A stretch of 64,000 nucleotides of DNA from positions 113,033 to 177,032 of the forward strand of contig CAZCLK010000001.1 of the NCBI GenBank assembly GCA_964499575.1, written 5' to 3'. The notes beneath the pieces were generated by a model that did not search any database, was not told the origin of the DNA, and saw only the letters and a list, made by a program, of their open reading frames with translations. Every line of letters starts with the position of its first letter. Positions within the stretch are counted from its first letter, which is position 1. Of the stretch, positions 25,339 to 34,130 are shown piece after piece. Source of the stretch: JAAYCT01 sp964499575. GTDB taxonomy: Bacteria > Bacillota > Clostridia > Saccharofermentanales > Saccharofermentanaceae. Made by a program: the position numbers and the translations under genes.

Positions 25339-26124
25339 TTACTCCCCGTCCGAATAAATCCTGTGCATTTCTTCGGTCATTTTCATCTCTTTCGTGCGCA
25401 AAATCAAGGGGGGCTCAACGATAAATCCGCCCGGTTTGCCCCCTTTTCGTCCCGAAATCAGAAAGGTCGCCGACTTTTTATCAATTTGCGGGTGGATCAT
25501 ACGGATGCGATTCGGCTCCGTCCCGACCTCCGACATGATCCGTATTACCTCGGGCAGGCGAACAGTCCGGTGGACCATCGCCAGAATTCCGCCCGGACAA
25601 AGCGCTTCCGAGGCAGTCCTTAGAAAATCAGAAAGACCGCCGAGCATCTCAAAGCGGGCGTTCAAAAGCGACCCCGATCCGATATCCGATCGGGTAGTCA
25701 GGCCCCGTGCGGGGTCCCTGTACGGAGGATTAAAAAAAACGAAATCATACGATGCCTTCCGCACATCCGTATGATCCGGGTAATCCCGAACATCCCCGAG
25801 AATCGGTCGCACCCGGCCTTCCAGTTTGTTCAAGCGAATATTCCTTGAAAAAACTTCAAAGGATCGTTCGTCGACTTCGATTCCGTCTATATGAATATCC
25901 GGCCTTCGCGCAGAAAGCAGAAGCGCCGCAGCGCCGCAGCCTGAGCCCAGCTCCAACGCCGTAGTTTCTCTTTTATAAACCGGTGCGACAATCGATGCAA
26001 AGTACGAAAGAAGGACCGTGTCCTCCCCGAATCGAAAGCCTTCCTTTCGCTGAATCATTCGAAATGCGTTCCGGCCCAAATTCTCAAACGTCTCGTCAAC
26101 AGGATCGTAAACGTACTGCGACAT
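25339..26124 (-). CDS. trmN6: tRNA1(Val) A37 N6-methyltransferase-like protein
   Basis: 261 aa from the ATG at 26124 (MSQYVYDPVDETFENLG), which has CGGAGGTC upstream; the longer frame upstream is GC-rich read-through. It is a Rossmann methyltransferase with the SAM motif ALELGSGCGAAALLLSARRP, the N6-adenine motif VFFNPPYRDP and the start FRFGEDTVLLSYFA typical of the YabB/YfiC family. It is coupled to rsmI. The activity on tRNA-Val is inferred from the family. Confidence 0.88.
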   Translation of the reverse strand: MSQYVYDPVDETFENLGRNAFRMIQRKEGFRFGEDTVLLSYFASIVAPVYKRETTALELGSGCGAAALLLSARRPDIHIDGIEVDERSFEVFSRNIRLNKLEGRVRPILGDVRDYPDHTDVRKASYDFVFFNPPYRDPARGLTTRSDIGSGSLLNARFEMLGGLSDFLRTASEALCPGGILAMVHRTVRLPEVIRIMSEVGTEPNRIRMIHPQIDKKSATFLISGRKGGKPGGFIVEPPLILRTKEMKMTEEMHRIYSDGE

Positions 26125-26215
26125 CCGTGACCTCCGAACGATATCCCGATATCGACAACGCCCCCCGAAACCATCGGTCCCGGAGGGCGGCATCATCGGT
26201 CCTGTATCAACGAAA

Positions 26216-26386
26216 TTAAGCGGGCGATATCGCGTCGACGGGACAAACGGCCGCGCACGCGCCGCAATCGATGCATACCGAAGCATCAATATTGTATTGG
26301 GTGTCGCCCTGGCTGATCGCGCCGGTCGGACATTCTCCCTCACAGCTTCCGCATGAAATACAAGCATCAGAAATTACATATGCCAT
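26216..26386 (-). CDS. 2[4Fe-4S] ferredoxin
   Basis: A 56-aa bacterial-type ferredoxin starting MAYVISDACISCGSCEGECP and ending CIDCGACAAVCPVDAISPA. Both CxxCxxCxxxCP motifs are intact. It is the low-potential electron carrier of clostridial metabolism. The ATG has GGAGGTATTC upstream and a promoter lies at 26414-26442; it is probably monocistronic. A GC-rich inverted repeat with a poor U-run (about 26160-26192) may end it. Confidence 0.95.
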   Translation of the reverse strand: MAYVISDACISCGSCEGECPTGAISQGDTQYNIDASVCIDCGACAAVCPVDAISPA

Positions 26387-26413
26387 AAATGAATACCTCC
26401 ATTCCTAGATTGC

Positions 26414-26442
26414 ATTTTAACATTTGAGCGGAGACGATGCAA
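26414..26442 (-). promoter_or_regulatory. Ferredoxin promoter
   Basis: Minus strand TTGCAT, 17-nt spacer, TAAAAT, about 28 nt before the ferredoxin start. Confidence 0.6.
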
Positions 26443-26483
26443 CGTCCGTGAAGCGTGAAGAACACCTCTGTGCGTGATCCCGA

Positions 26484-27398
26484 TCACTCGTCCTCTTCAA
26501 ACACTTCCAAATCCCCGCCTTCGTCGTCGGAAGTCATTTCCTGTCCGGATTTATCCGAGTCTGCGCGAGGGCAAAAACGCTTGCCTTTTCGAAAAAGTAT
26601 TTGCACCTCTTCGGCTTCGAAATGCTCGTTGTCGGTCGAGTCCTCATACTCCAAACGAACCGCGACCCGCTCACGAAGAAGATCGGTGCTCATGACCGTT
26701 GCCTGTCCCTTGGGCGTCATCACGACATCCCCCTGACGCGGGAGACGCGCGTACGCGTCTTCATAGGCATTCTGCTCATATTTGAGACAGCACATCAAAC
26801 GACCGCAAGCGCCGGAAATTTTGGTCGGATTCATGGACAGGCCTTGTTCCTTTGCCATTTTTATGGAAACCGGAATAAACCCGTCCAAAAAAGAACAGCA
26901 ACACAGCTCACGCCCGCACATGCCCAATCCGCCGACCATTCTTGCCTGGTCACGGGCTCCGATCTGACGAAGCTCGATGCGAATCCGAAAAACAGCCGCG
27001 AGGTCCTTGACTAATTCGCGAAAATCGACCCGTCCGTCTGCCGTGAAGAAAAAAACAATCTTTTTCCCGTCGGTACTGTACTCCGCGTTCACGAGATTCA
27101 TCTTCAGGCCTCGCGCTTCGATCTTCTGAAGACAAAGTTCATAGGCTTCCTGTTCTTTGACCTTCTTCGCTTCGTATTTGCTCCTGTCTTCGTCGGTCAC
27201 CAAACGTATGACCGGCAGGAGCGGTTGTATAATCTGATCCTCCGGAATATCGACCGTCTCTTCGGCTACATATCCCATGTCGATCCCTTCGGAGGTTTCC
27301 ACCATCACCGCGTCCCCCAAATGAAGACGCAGATCACCCGGGTCAAAATGGTAGACTTTCCCGGCATCGTGGAATCGTATGCTGACAACTTTAGGCAT
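26484..27398 (-). CDS. ricT: RicT (YaaT, PSP1 domain) iron-sulfur complex subunit
   Basis: 304 aa from the ATG at 27398 (MPKVVSIRFHDAGKVYHFDPG), which has AAGGAG; the 17-codon extension overlaps holB. The PSP1 C-terminal domain has the cysteine clusters CGRELCCCSFL and CGRLMCCLKYEQ. In Bacillus RicT (YaaT) joins RicA and RicF in a [4Fe-4S] Y-complex that affects RNase Y-dependent mRNA maturation and phosphorelay timing. The tail is acidic (SDDEGGDLEVFEEDE). It overlaps holB by 8 bp. Confidence 0.93.
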   Translation of the reverse strand: MPKVVSIRFHDAGKVYHFDPGDLRLHLGDAVMVETSEGIDMGYVAEETVDIPEDQIIQPLLPVIRLVTDEDRSKYEAKKVKEQEAYELCLQKIEARGLKMNLVNAEYSTDGKKIVFFFTADGRVDFRELVKDLAAVFRIRIELRQIGARDQARMVGGLGMCGRELCCCSFLDGFIPVSIKMAKEQGLSMNPTKISGACGRLMCCLKYEQNAYEDAYARLPRQGDVVMTPKGQATVMSTDLLRERVAVRLEYEDSTDNEHFEAEEVQILFRKGKRFCPRADSDKSGQEMTSDDEGGDLEVFEEDE

Positions 27399-28404
27399 GA
27401 CTAAACTCCTTTTTAATGAACAAAAGCATCGCACAAACGGAAGATTCAAAGCTGTAATTACTGCTGATCGCCCGGGCGGCCGAGGATACGGCTGCGGATG
27501 CTCTGTCGACGGATAAAGCTGTGATGAATTTCATATTGATCATTCGAATAATATTATCTCTTTTATCAACGACCCGCAAGAAAGGATAATCGGGGCAGGA
27601 TATCATCATGGCGACATCTCCGAGCCCCATCTCCAAAACCGTCAGGATCTCGCCGATACGCTCCTTGTTTTCTTCGAAAAACCCGTACCGGTCCGAGAGC
27701 AGATCCGAATACCGGACCACGGGCAGTACTTCCAAAAGATTCGCAACGGCTGTCCGGATTCCGGCGAGGGATTCATCTTCAGCCATCTTGAGCGCCTCTC
27801 CGGGTATGCCTTTGGAGACGGCGGAAATCAGTTCGATCTCCCGGTCGGCAAGTTCGGTGCCCGTCGAAAGGATTTCACGGATCTCGACATCCGTGTTGGG
27901 CACCAACGGTACCGTCACCGTGCGGGACAGGATCGTATCCAGAAGTTTATCGGTGTCCGATACGGTAAGAATAAAGACAACCGACCGGGGAGGTTCCTCC
28001 AGCGTTTTTAAAAGCGCGTTCTGTCCTTCTTCGTTCAGGTAGTCCGCTTCGATCAGGTACACCTTCCTGGATGAGATCTGCGGGTACAGAAAGACATCGG
28101 AAACAACTTTTTCGCGCACCTGCGCGACGCGTATGTTCTTATCGCCCGGTTGCGGAGAAAGCGCTATAAAATCCGGGTGTACCGATCCGTCAAAATACCG
28201 GCACGACGCGCACAGCCCGCATCCTCCGTCCTCGTTTTGCCGGTCGCAAAGCAATGCCATTGCCATATGCTTCGCAAACGTCCTCTTGCCGATCCCCTCG
28301 GGCCCGGTGATGAGGTAGACTTGTTCCGGCCGCCCCAAAAGCAGCGGGCGGACCTTATTCTTGGCAGCCCGTTGCCCGATGAACCCCGAAAATGAACGCA
28401 TCAC
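27391..28404 (-). CDS. holB: DNA polymerase III delta' subunit
   Basis: 337 aa. This clamp-loader component has an AAA+ N-terminus: FIGQRAAKNKVRPLLL, the P-loop-like GPEGIGKRTFAKHM, a zinc module CGLCASC, YLIEADYLNEEGQNALLKTLEEPP, and the SRC-type motif as LLDTILSRT. The C-terminal collar domain is less conserved. The position between darA and ricT matches Bacillus and Clostridia. The start overlaps the end of darA by 4 bp. Confidence 0.93.
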   Translation of the reverse strand: MMRSFSGFIGQRAAKNKVRPLLLGRPEQVYLITGPEGIGKRTFAKHMAMALLCDRQNEDGGCGLCASCRYFDGSVHPDFIALSPQPGDKNIRVAQVREKVVSDVFLYPQISSRKVYLIEADYLNEEGQNALLKTLEEPPRSVVFILTVSDTDKLLDTILSRTVTVPLVPNTDVEIREILSTGTELADREIELISAVSKGIPGEALKMAEDESLAGIRTAVANLLEVLPVVRYSDLLSDRYGFFEENKERIGEILTVLEMGLGDVAMMISCPDYPFLRVVDKRDNIIRMINMKFITALSVDRASAAVSSAARAISSNYSFESSVCAMLLFIKKEFSHA

Positions 28405-28730
28405 ATCTTCTCAAATCTTTCGACATTGACCACAAACACCGTCGCGCCGCCCACCATTACCTCAACCGGGTAAGGAATATAGGCGCCCCCCATGGCAGAG
28501 GGAGTCACGTTGGTATTGATCGCGGATTGCCGGCTGGACGAATACTTGCGGATTAATTCGATGACCTCATCCAGTTTCTCCTCTTCGACGACGATCATCA
28601 GCGTCGTATTGCCGGACCGGAGAAAGCCGCCCGAAGAATTCAACTTGGTGACGCGAAATCCCGATTTATTCAATTCAGCCATTAATCTGGGGCTATCCTC
28701 GTCGTGTACGATTGCGAAAATCAGTTTCAT
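28401..28730 (-). CDS. darA: PII-like c-di-AMP receptor DarA (YaaQ)
   Basis: 109 aa from the ATG at 28730 (MKLIFAIVHDEDS), chosen for GGGAGGT 9 nt upstream. DUF970 signature segments are LMAELNKSGFRVTKLNSSGGFLRSGNTTLMIVVEE and PYPVEVMVGGATVFVVNVERFEKM. DarA/PstA binds c-di-AMP as a trimer; its output is unknown. The start overlaps the tmk stop (ATGA). Confidence 0.95.
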   Translation of the reverse strand: MKLIFAIVHDEDSPRLMAELNKSGFRVTKLNSSGGFLRSGNTTLMIVVEEEKLDEVIELIRKYSSSRQSAINTNVTPSAMGGAYIPYPVEVMVGGATVFVVNVERFEKM

Positions 28731-29359
28731 GTGTCCATTACCTCCCAAACCTTACTTTGGATTTGATTAAAAATCGAATCGATCGGAGCTGTGGCGTCCA
28801 GAAGGATCATCCTCTTACTGTGCGCCAGAATTTCCAGATATCCGTCCCGGACTTTTCTCAAAAATTCGGAGCCCTCCCCCTCGAGTCGGTCCGAATCGAC
28901 AAGTCTGCCCTCCATTCTTTGTATCGCGTCCCGGATCGGCAGATCCAGGAAGAACGTCAGATCCGGTTCCAATCCGCCGGTCGCCCAGCGATTGAGTCTG
29001 TCGATATCGGCGAGATTAAGTCCTCGCCCATATCCCTGATATGCGGTCGTCGAGTCGAAAAACCGATCACAAATCACAACCCGGCCGGCTTGCAGAGAAG
29101 GCAATATGCGCTCGCGGACGATCTGTGAACGCGCCGCTTCATAAAGCAGCAGTTCTGTCTCGGACGACATCTCTCCGTTCGATTTGTCAAGGAGCAAGGA
29201 TCGAATTTTCTCGCCGATCGACGTGCCGCCGGGTTCCCGTATCAGATCGACGGCGATACCGTTTGTCTCGAGAAAATCCCGAAGTTTCCGGATTTGTGTA
29301 GTTTTACCGCTTCCGTCCACTCCTTCAAAGGTAATAAAAAGTCCTTTTTTCTGTGACAT
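28727..29359 (-). CDS. tmk: Thymidylate kinase
   Basis: 210 aa. It phosphorylates dTMP to dTDP. The P-loop is FEGVDGSGKTTQIRKL, followed by the substrate motif EPGGTSIGEKIRSLLL, VICDRFFDSTTAYQGYGRG with the DR(Y/F) signature, and LDLPIRDAIQRM. First gene of the tmk-darA-holB-ricT run; yaaO lies 107 nt upstream. Confidence 0.95.
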   Translation of the reverse strand: MSQKKGLFITFEGVDGSGKTTQIRKLRDFLETNGIAVDLIREPGGTSIGEKIRSLLLDKSNGEMSSETELLLYEAARSQIVRERILPSLQAGRVVICDRFFDSTTAYQGYGRGLNLADIDRLNRWATGGLEPDLTFFLDLPIRDAIQRMEGRLVDSDRLEGEGSEFLRKVRDGYLEILAHSKRMILLDATAPIDSIFNQIQSKVWEVMDT

Positions 29360-29465
29360 TTTTTACCCCTTCCCAAATCTATTATATCTCAAAACAATCA
29401 TGATTTGTAAAGCACCAAAACCATCCGTACAAATTCAAAAGCGTCGCGGCGGGAGTATTTCCCCT

Positions 29466-30956
29466 TTACAGATCCGACGCCTCGAAAAGCCCGTCGGTCA
29501 AACCGCTCAGACCGAGCCCGAGGTCCTGCGCACGGAGCAGGAGATCGGAAAGTTCTCCGGGGACTTTTTCACCCGGCCAGATGACAGGAATACCCGGCGG
29601 ATAAAACCCGACCGCGCTTGCCGAGACCCTGCCCGATATGTCCGGAAGTCGAATCAGCGAAGTGCCGGCTCGATCAAATACCGCTTCGCGCAAGGCGATT
29701 ACCCGCTCCGGACAAAGCGTGTACGCACGGGTCATCGAGCGGGAAAGCTCCGACAAATTTTCCGGACTGCGGAGACGCTCCTTTTCGGGATCCAGGAGAA
29801 TCTCTCTCATTGCGCTCGAAAACAACTCGAATTCACGATCTTCATGCAAGACCGAAAATATCGCGACCAGGCGAACGGGGTCCGAAAATTCAACGAAAAT
29901 GCCCCTTCTTTCGAGGGCTGTTTGGATGTCCGGCGCGAATATTCCCGTTCTTTCGGTATTTACGGTCAACCTTAACGGATCACGGTCACGGGTGTCGTCA
30001 TCGCCATCGAGCAACAGACCCGGGATTTTTCGAAGCTCCGATACCAGAGATCGAACCCGCTTCGCGGCGCGGTCAAAAGTTTCCGGTCCCGCTTGCTTCA
30101 TTCTCCGGATCGCCAGATCGGAAGATGCGGAGATCGTAAACGACGGACTGGACGTTTCAAAAATTCTCAGGCTCTCCGCGATTCGGGCGCGTGAAACGCG
30201 ACCGCTGTCATCGGCTTCGCCGGCCACATGCAGGATTGAGGCGGGCGTTAAAGCCGGAAGGGTTTTATGAAGGCTCTGAACGGATATATCCGCACCGGCC
30301 TCCATCGCCGTTTCGGGAAAACACTCCCCTCCGAACGCGAAATGCGCGCCGTGTGCCTCATCCGCCAACAAGCGGCATCCGAAACGATGAGCGACCTTTT
30401 CAATTCCGCGAATATCCGAGCACCGTCCGTAATAATCCGGAGATGTGATCAATACATCCGTGACCTCGGGATGCGCAAGGAGGAATTCCTCGAGGGATTT
30501 TGCGTTCATCGCGCAGAAAGGAGACGACAGATCCGAAAAAACAGCATCCTGCGGCAAAAAAACATATCTGCACCCGATGATGCTCAACGTCCATACGACG
30601 GACATATGAACCGGCCGGCAGAGCAGAAGGACGGAAGAACGGTTCAATACCGATGCCAGCATGATCCTCAGTCCCGTAGTCGTCCCCGAACAGAGGAAAT
30701 ATGAATACCCGCTTCCGAAAACGTCTGCGGCAAATCGGAGCGAATCCGCGACCGGACCTCTCGGGTCGTGCAGGTCGTCCGTCGAAGAGAGTTCGGTGGT
30801 ATCCTCGTCAATCAACCGCCGGCAATCCAAATCATCGAAAAACCGGGCCCCGACGTGGCCCGGCATATGAAATCCGATCTCTTTTTCTTTCGATGAAGCG
30901 GACTGTGAGAAGTATACACCCGACTGTCGCCGGTCACCCCGAGAAGTCTCCTTCAC
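29466..30956 (-). CDS. Orn/Lys/Arg decarboxylase-family protein (YaaO-like)
   Basis: 496 aa, a fold-type I PLP enzyme. Conserved parts are FHMPGHVGARFF, SGYSYFLCSGTTTGLRIML, ITSPDYYGRCSDI, LADEAHGAHFAFG and the Schiff-base lysine in SLHKTLPALTPASILH; the C-terminal domain has YPPGIPVIWPGE. It matches YaaO/SpeA-like decarboxylases that Firmicutes carry next to tmk. The substrate (Arg, Lys or Orn) cannot be told from the sequence. It sits at the junction of the fol operon and the tmk cluster, 16 nt after the disordered-protein gene, and may be co-transcribed with both. Confidence 0.88.
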   Translation of the reverse strand: MKETSRGDRRQSGVYFSQSASSKEKEIGFHMPGHVGARFFDDLDCRRLIDEDTTELSSTDDLHDPRGPVADSLRFAADVFGSGYSYFLCSGTTTGLRIMLASVLNRSSVLLLCRPVHMSVVWTLSIIGCRYVFLPQDAVFSDLSSPFCAMNAKSLEEFLLAHPEVTDVLITSPDYYGRCSDIRGIEKVAHRFGCRLLADEAHGAHFAFGGECFPETAMEAGADISVQSLHKTLPALTPASILHVAGEADDSGRVSRARIAESLRIFETSSPSFTISASSDLAIRRMKQAGPETFDRAAKRVRSLVSELRKIPGLLLDGDDDTRDRDPLRLTVNTERTGIFAPDIQTALERRGIFVEFSDPVRLVAIFSVLHEDREFELFSSAMREILLDPEKERLRSPENLSELSRSMTRAYTLCPERVIALREAVFDRAGTSLIRLPDISGRVSASAVGFYPPGIPVIWPGEKVPGELSDLLLRAQDLGLGLSGLTDGLFEASDL

Positions 30957-30972
30957 AAAAAACCTCCGTCCG

Positions 30973-31617
30973 TCAATCGAGTTTCATCGTGTGGATGCCC
31001 GCGATTTCAAGCCAAATTTCCTTCTCGATCCGCTCGTTATCCTTGCGAATATCTTCGCTCGTCTCTTCCGTACGTATATTGCGGCTCCAATTCTTAGGCT
31101 CGCCCGGGTGTTTATCCTGCCTTTGATCGCCGCGGTTCCCGCGTTTATCATAATTCGGATTTCCGGCTCTGTTCCGGTTATCCCGATTATCCCTGTTCTC
31201 CCGGTTGTCCCGATTATCCCGGTTGCCCGAAGTATTAGTAACGGCGGCATCCTCGGGTCGGATCTCCCGCGTGATATGCTTGTTACCGGACGGCGCGCGG
31301 TTGCTCTGGGGATTCCTGGGTTGCGTGTTTTCCGATCCGGGTCGCGGTCCTCTGCGCCGATTGTCATATCCCCGATCTCTTCTTTGACCATCCCGGTCTT
31401 GCGGATTCGCGGCGGCCTTTTGATTACTTCTATCCTGACCACCGGGTTGTCTGGCGGCGGATGCGGATCTGTCCGGCTTATCCGAAGATTGCGGACCGCT
31501 TCTTCGATTATATCTGTACCCGTCCCGTCCGGGATCTCTGTCCGTTCGCATGTTCGGGTCCGGGTTGTTATCTCTCGGGGCACCCGGATTTCCCGTGTTC
31601 TGGAATTCTTCGCTCAT
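30973..31617 (-). CDS. Arg/Asn/Asp-rich intrinsically disordered protein
   Basis: 214 aa. Residues 1-165 are almost wholly R, N, D, G, P, Q and S, with a tandem stretch NRDNRDNRENRDNRDNRNR encoded by a degenerate 9-bp repeat. Only the last about 40 residues look ordered (EDIRKDNERIEKEIWLEIAGIHTMKLD). A strong GAAGGAGG site 6 nt before the ATG and the 4-bp overlap with folK make this frame the translated one, although two others are also open here. Composition resembles RNA-binding RGG/RN tails such as RNase E or DEAD helicase C-termini, but no folded partner domain is present. I do not recognise the family. Confidence 0.75.
   Translation of the reverse strand: MSEEFQNTGNPGAPRDNNPDPNMRTDRDPGRDGYRYNRRSGPQSSDKPDRSASAARQPGGQDRSNQKAAANPQDRDGQRRDRGYDNRRRGPRPGSENTQPRNPQSNRAPSGNKHITREIRPEDAAVTNTSGNRDNRDNRENRDNRDNRNRAGNPNYDKRGNRGDQRQDKHPGEPKNWSRNIRTEETSEDIRKDNERIEKEIWLEIAGIHTMKLD
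31173..31228. repeat. Degenerate 9-bp tandem repeat inside the disordered gene
   Basis: About six copies of a 9-bp unit related to CGGTTATCC / CGATTATCC. On the minus strand it encodes alternating NRD/NRE/DNR triplets. It could expand or contract in frame. Confidence 0.8.
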
Positions 31618-32195
31618 TTAAATCCTCCTTCAGGGGTATCACACGTTCCCATTATATCCGTTTTTTGATCGTCTTCAACTTTTCGCCCGTCGGTCGATGA
31701 TTTTATATCAACACCCGGATCCCGTTCCGGACGCGGAAGGTCCAATGTACAGAAATAACGCACTCTTGAATCCTGCGGAATGACTGTGATGATGTCCGGC
31801 ATAATATCCCGGAGCGGAATGAGAACAAAAGCTCTCTGATTCATGCGCGGATGCGGAAGAATCAATCGTTCATCCTCGCGTTCCTGATTTTCGAAAAGCA
31901 GAATGTCGATGTCGATCGTCCTCGGGCCGAATCGCCGTGTTCTGATCCTGCCGAGATCCTTTTCGATGCGCTGAAGCCCGGATAAGAGATCCTCGGGAGA
32001 AAGCGAAGTATCAATCCGGACCGCCAAATTCAAAAAATCCGGTTGATCCCGAAAACCGACCGGCTCGGTCTCGTAAACCGGCGATACGGCCTCAAGGCGG
32101 ACGTTGTCGAGCTCGCTCAGCCGGTCAAGCGCCGCCCGAAGATACTCGAGTCGATCGCCGACATTACTGCCCATAGAAAGATACGCCAGACTCAT
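31614..32195 (-). CDS. folK: HPPK: 6-hydroxymethyl-7,8-dihydropterin pyrophosphokinase
   Basis: 193 aa. It transfers pyrophosphate from ATP to hydroxymethyl-dihydropterin in folate synthesis. Motifs are YLSMGSNVGDRLEYL, SPVYETEPVGFRDQPDFLN, RIRTRRFGPRTIDIDILLF and LILPHPRMNQRAFVLIPL. A hydrophilic C-terminal extension of about 40 residues (SSTDGRKVEDDQK) is beyond the usual fold. It overlaps folB and the disordered gene by 4 bp each (ATGA). Confidence 0.95.
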   Translation of the reverse strand: MSLAYLSMGSNVGDRLEYLRAALDRLSELDNVRLEAVSPVYETEPVGFRDQPDFLNLAVRIDTSLSPEDLLSGLQRIEKDLGRIRTRRFGPRTIDIDILLFENQEREDERLILPHPRMNQRAFVLIPLRDIMPDIITVIPQDSRVRYFCTLDLPRPERDPGVDIKSSTDGRKVEDDQKTDIMGTCDTPEGGFK

Positions 32196-32602
32196 TTCTT
32201 ATCGTCGCTTTTCTTGATAATCCGCTCCCGAAAAATGCGGACGCCCATGTATTCGAATTCTCCCTCAACGGGAGCTTCCGGCTTCTGGACACATACATCC
32301 AGCGCGTCTACGGAAGGAAAGCGGATTAACACCTCGGAGGCGATGGCCTCCGCCAGAGCCTCGAGCAGATCATAGCGCGTCCCTTCGACGATTTCGCGGA
32401 CCGCCGCGAAAACCTGTCCGTAATCCACCGTATCGGAGAGCCGGTCGGTCCTTCCGGCCGTCATCTCCTTCAAACAGAGTGTCAAATGGACAACGAACGG
32501 TTGCGGTTTATTGCGTTCGAACTCGAAAAGCCCCGTCGTTCCCATGAAACGCATACCTTGAAGAATGATACGATTCCGGTATTTTCCCGCTGATTTCGCC
32601 AT
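32192..32602 (-). CDS. folB: Dihydroneopterin aldolase
   Basis: 136 aa from the ATG at 32602 (MAKSAGKYRNRIIL), supported by GAGGAGG; the open frame extends 22 codons into folP. Family segments are ILQGMRFMGTTGLFEFERNKPQPFVVHL, DTVDYGQVFAAVREIVEGTRYDLLEALAEAIA and VCVQKPEAPVEGEFEYMGV. The catalytic lysine and glutamate positions (QKPEAP; E in GLFEFER) are kept. It lies between folP and folK. Confidence 0.93.
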   Translation of the reverse strand: MAKSAGKYRNRIILQGMRFMGTTGLFEFERNKPQPFVVHLTLCLKEMTAGRTDRLSDTVDYGQVFAAVREIVEGTRYDLLEALAEAIASEVLIRFPSVDALDVCVQKPEAPVEGEFEYMGVRIFRERIIKKSDDKK

Positions 32603-32603
32603 T

Positions 32604-33467
32604 TCAGACCTCCTCAAATTTTCGTTTCCCGGAAAGAATATCCGAGATGGTGATTGCTTGTATGACACCCTTCACATCGTGTACACGCACGAAGTCCGCC
32701 CCCAAAAATGCGGAGATACACGAGACCGCCGCGGTCCCGTTGTCCCTTTGGTCGACCGGCACATTGCCGAGCGCCGCGCCGATAAAGCGCTTCCGTGAAG
32801 GTCCGACCAAAACCGGAAAGCCCAGTTCTTTCAGTCTGCCGATCTCCCGGATCAGTTCGAACGATTCCCGATGGTCCATCCCGAAACCGATCCCCGGATC
32901 CAGCACGATTTGATCTTCTCTAACGCCTGCACGCAGCGCGGTGTCGACGCTTCCGGAAAGGTACGTGATCGCGTCCGTAACGATGTCGTCTGTTTTTTCG
33001 ACGAGCGATGAATCGGTCGCGTTGAACATCAGAATCAGACCGGACCGGCTCTCGGAAGCCACCCGGGCAATGTCGGGATCTCTTTTGAGCCCCCAGACAT
33101 CATTAATGATCGATGCCCCCGCTTCGACCGCTTTCCGGGCGACAATCGACTTTGATGTGTCTACGGAAACCGGCAAACCCAATCCGCCGGCGATCTTTTG
33201 GATGACCGGGATGACTCTGTTGATTTCCTCATCCGCTTCCACCGGGGCGTGTCCCGGACGCGTCGACTCCCCGCCGATATCCAGAATATCCGTGCCGGTC
33301 GCCGCCAATTCGGACGCGCGTTCTTCCGCGCCCTGAAGTCCGAAGTATTTGCCTCCGTCGGAAAAGGAATCGGGCGTAACGTTAATAATGCCCATCACAT
33401 AGGTCTTCACGCCCAATGGGAACCGGTACGTTCCTGCACAAAACTCTCTTCGGCATTCACTGCTCAT
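32604..33467 (-). CDS. folP: Dihydropteroate synthase
   Basis: 287 aa. It condenses dihydropterin pyrophosphate with p-aminobenzoate and is the sulfonamide target. Signatures are VMGIINVTPDSFSDGGKYF, DILDIGGESTRPGH, ASIINDVWGLKRDPDIARV, ILDPGIGFGMDHRESFELI, LVGPSRKRFIGAAL and RVHDVKGVIQAITI. A 1-nt gap precedes folB. Confidence 0.96.
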   Translation of the reverse strand: MSSECRREFCAGTYRFPLGVKTYVMGIINVTPDSFSDGGKYFGLQGAEERASELAATGTDILDIGGESTRPGHAPVEADEEINRVIPVIQKIAGGLGLPVSVDTSKSIVARKAVEAGASIINDVWGLKRDPDIARVASESRSGLILMFNATDSSLVEKTDDIVTDAITYLSGSVDTALRAGVREDQIVLDPGIGFGMDHRESFELIREIGRLKELGFPVLVGPSRKRFIGAALGNVPVDQRDNGTAAVSCISAFLGADFVRVHDVKGVIQAITISDILSGKRKFEEV

Positions 33468-33477
33468 AGAAAAGACC

Positions 33478-34086
33478 TCACGATCGGGGACGATTGATCA
33501 GCGCGAGAGCCTCCGCCCGGGTACGGGCATCCGAACGGCAACGACCCCGCATGGCAGAGGTGACCGTTTTGGAACCCGGCTTTCGAATACCGCGCATGGT
33601 CATACAGAGATGTTCCGCTTCGATAACGACGCACACGGCATCCGCATCCACGGCTTTTTGGATCGTATCGGCGATCTCCGAGGTCAGTCTCTCCTGAAGT
33701 TGGGGTTTTCTTGAAAGCGTATCCACGATCCGCGCAACCTTGGATAAGCCGAGAATCTTTCCTTTTTTGGGGACGTAAGCCACATGCGCTTTTCCGAGAA
33801 AAGGAAGCAGATGATGCTCGCACATCGAATAGAACGGGATGTCTCCGATCAGGATCATCTCGTCGTTGTCTTCCTCGATGAAGGTCTTGATATCGTCGCG
33901 GATATCCCGGTTCATCCCGGCAAAAATCTCCCCGTACATCTTGGCGACCCGGTCCGGGGTCTCGATCAGTCCGGCGCGGTCCGGATCCTCCCCGATTGCG
34001 ATCAGGATTTCCTTCACCGCTTTCCGGATCCGATCGGTATCGATTCCCGACGGTTTCTTATCGGCGTCGGATTGATTCTGGCTCAT
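33478..34086 (-). CDS. folE: GTP cyclohydrolase I
   Basis: 202 aa from the ATG at 34086 (MSQNQSDAD), which has GAGGTG 8 nt upstream. It catalyses the first step of folate synthesis. It keeps GLIETPDRVAKMYGEIFAG, the zinc ligands in FYSMCEHHLLPFLGKAHVAYVPK and the third Cys in AEHLCMTMRG. First gene of the folE-folP-folB-folK operon. Confidence 0.95.
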   Translation of the reverse strand: MSQNQSDADKKPSGIDTDRIRKAVKEILIAIGEDPDRAGLIETPDRVAKMYGEIFAGMNRDIRDDIKTFIEEDNDEMILIGDIPFYSMCEHHLLPFLGKAHVAYVPKKGKILGLSKVARIVDTLSRKPQLQERLTSEIADTIQKAVDADAVCVVIEAEHLCMTMRGIRKPGSKTVTSAMRGRCRSDARTRAEALALINRPRS

Positions 34087-34130
34087 GATGTACACCTCGC
34101 TATCTGTTTCTTCATGTTTTTTCTGCCGCT

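Noticed and set aside
26160..26192. GC-rich inverted repeat after the ferredoxin as a terminator
   Set aside because: The stem is good but no U-run follows on the minus strand; mentioned only in the ferredoxin entry.
24492..30956. yaaO-tmk-darA-holB-ricT-trmN6-rsmI as a novel cluster
   Set aside because: This gene order is well known in Firmicutes and only small spacer genes (yaaR, yabA) are missing.
31173..31228. Short tandem units that might suggest a CRISPR-like array
   Set aside because: The period is 9 bp, without spacers, and lies in a coding repeat. No CRISPR array was found anywhere in the window.
30984..31668. Alternative open frames (both strands) over the disordered-protein gene
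   Set aside because: Low-complexity repeats keep several frames open. Only the 30973-31617 minus frame has a strong ribosome-binding site and the 4-bp overlap with folK.
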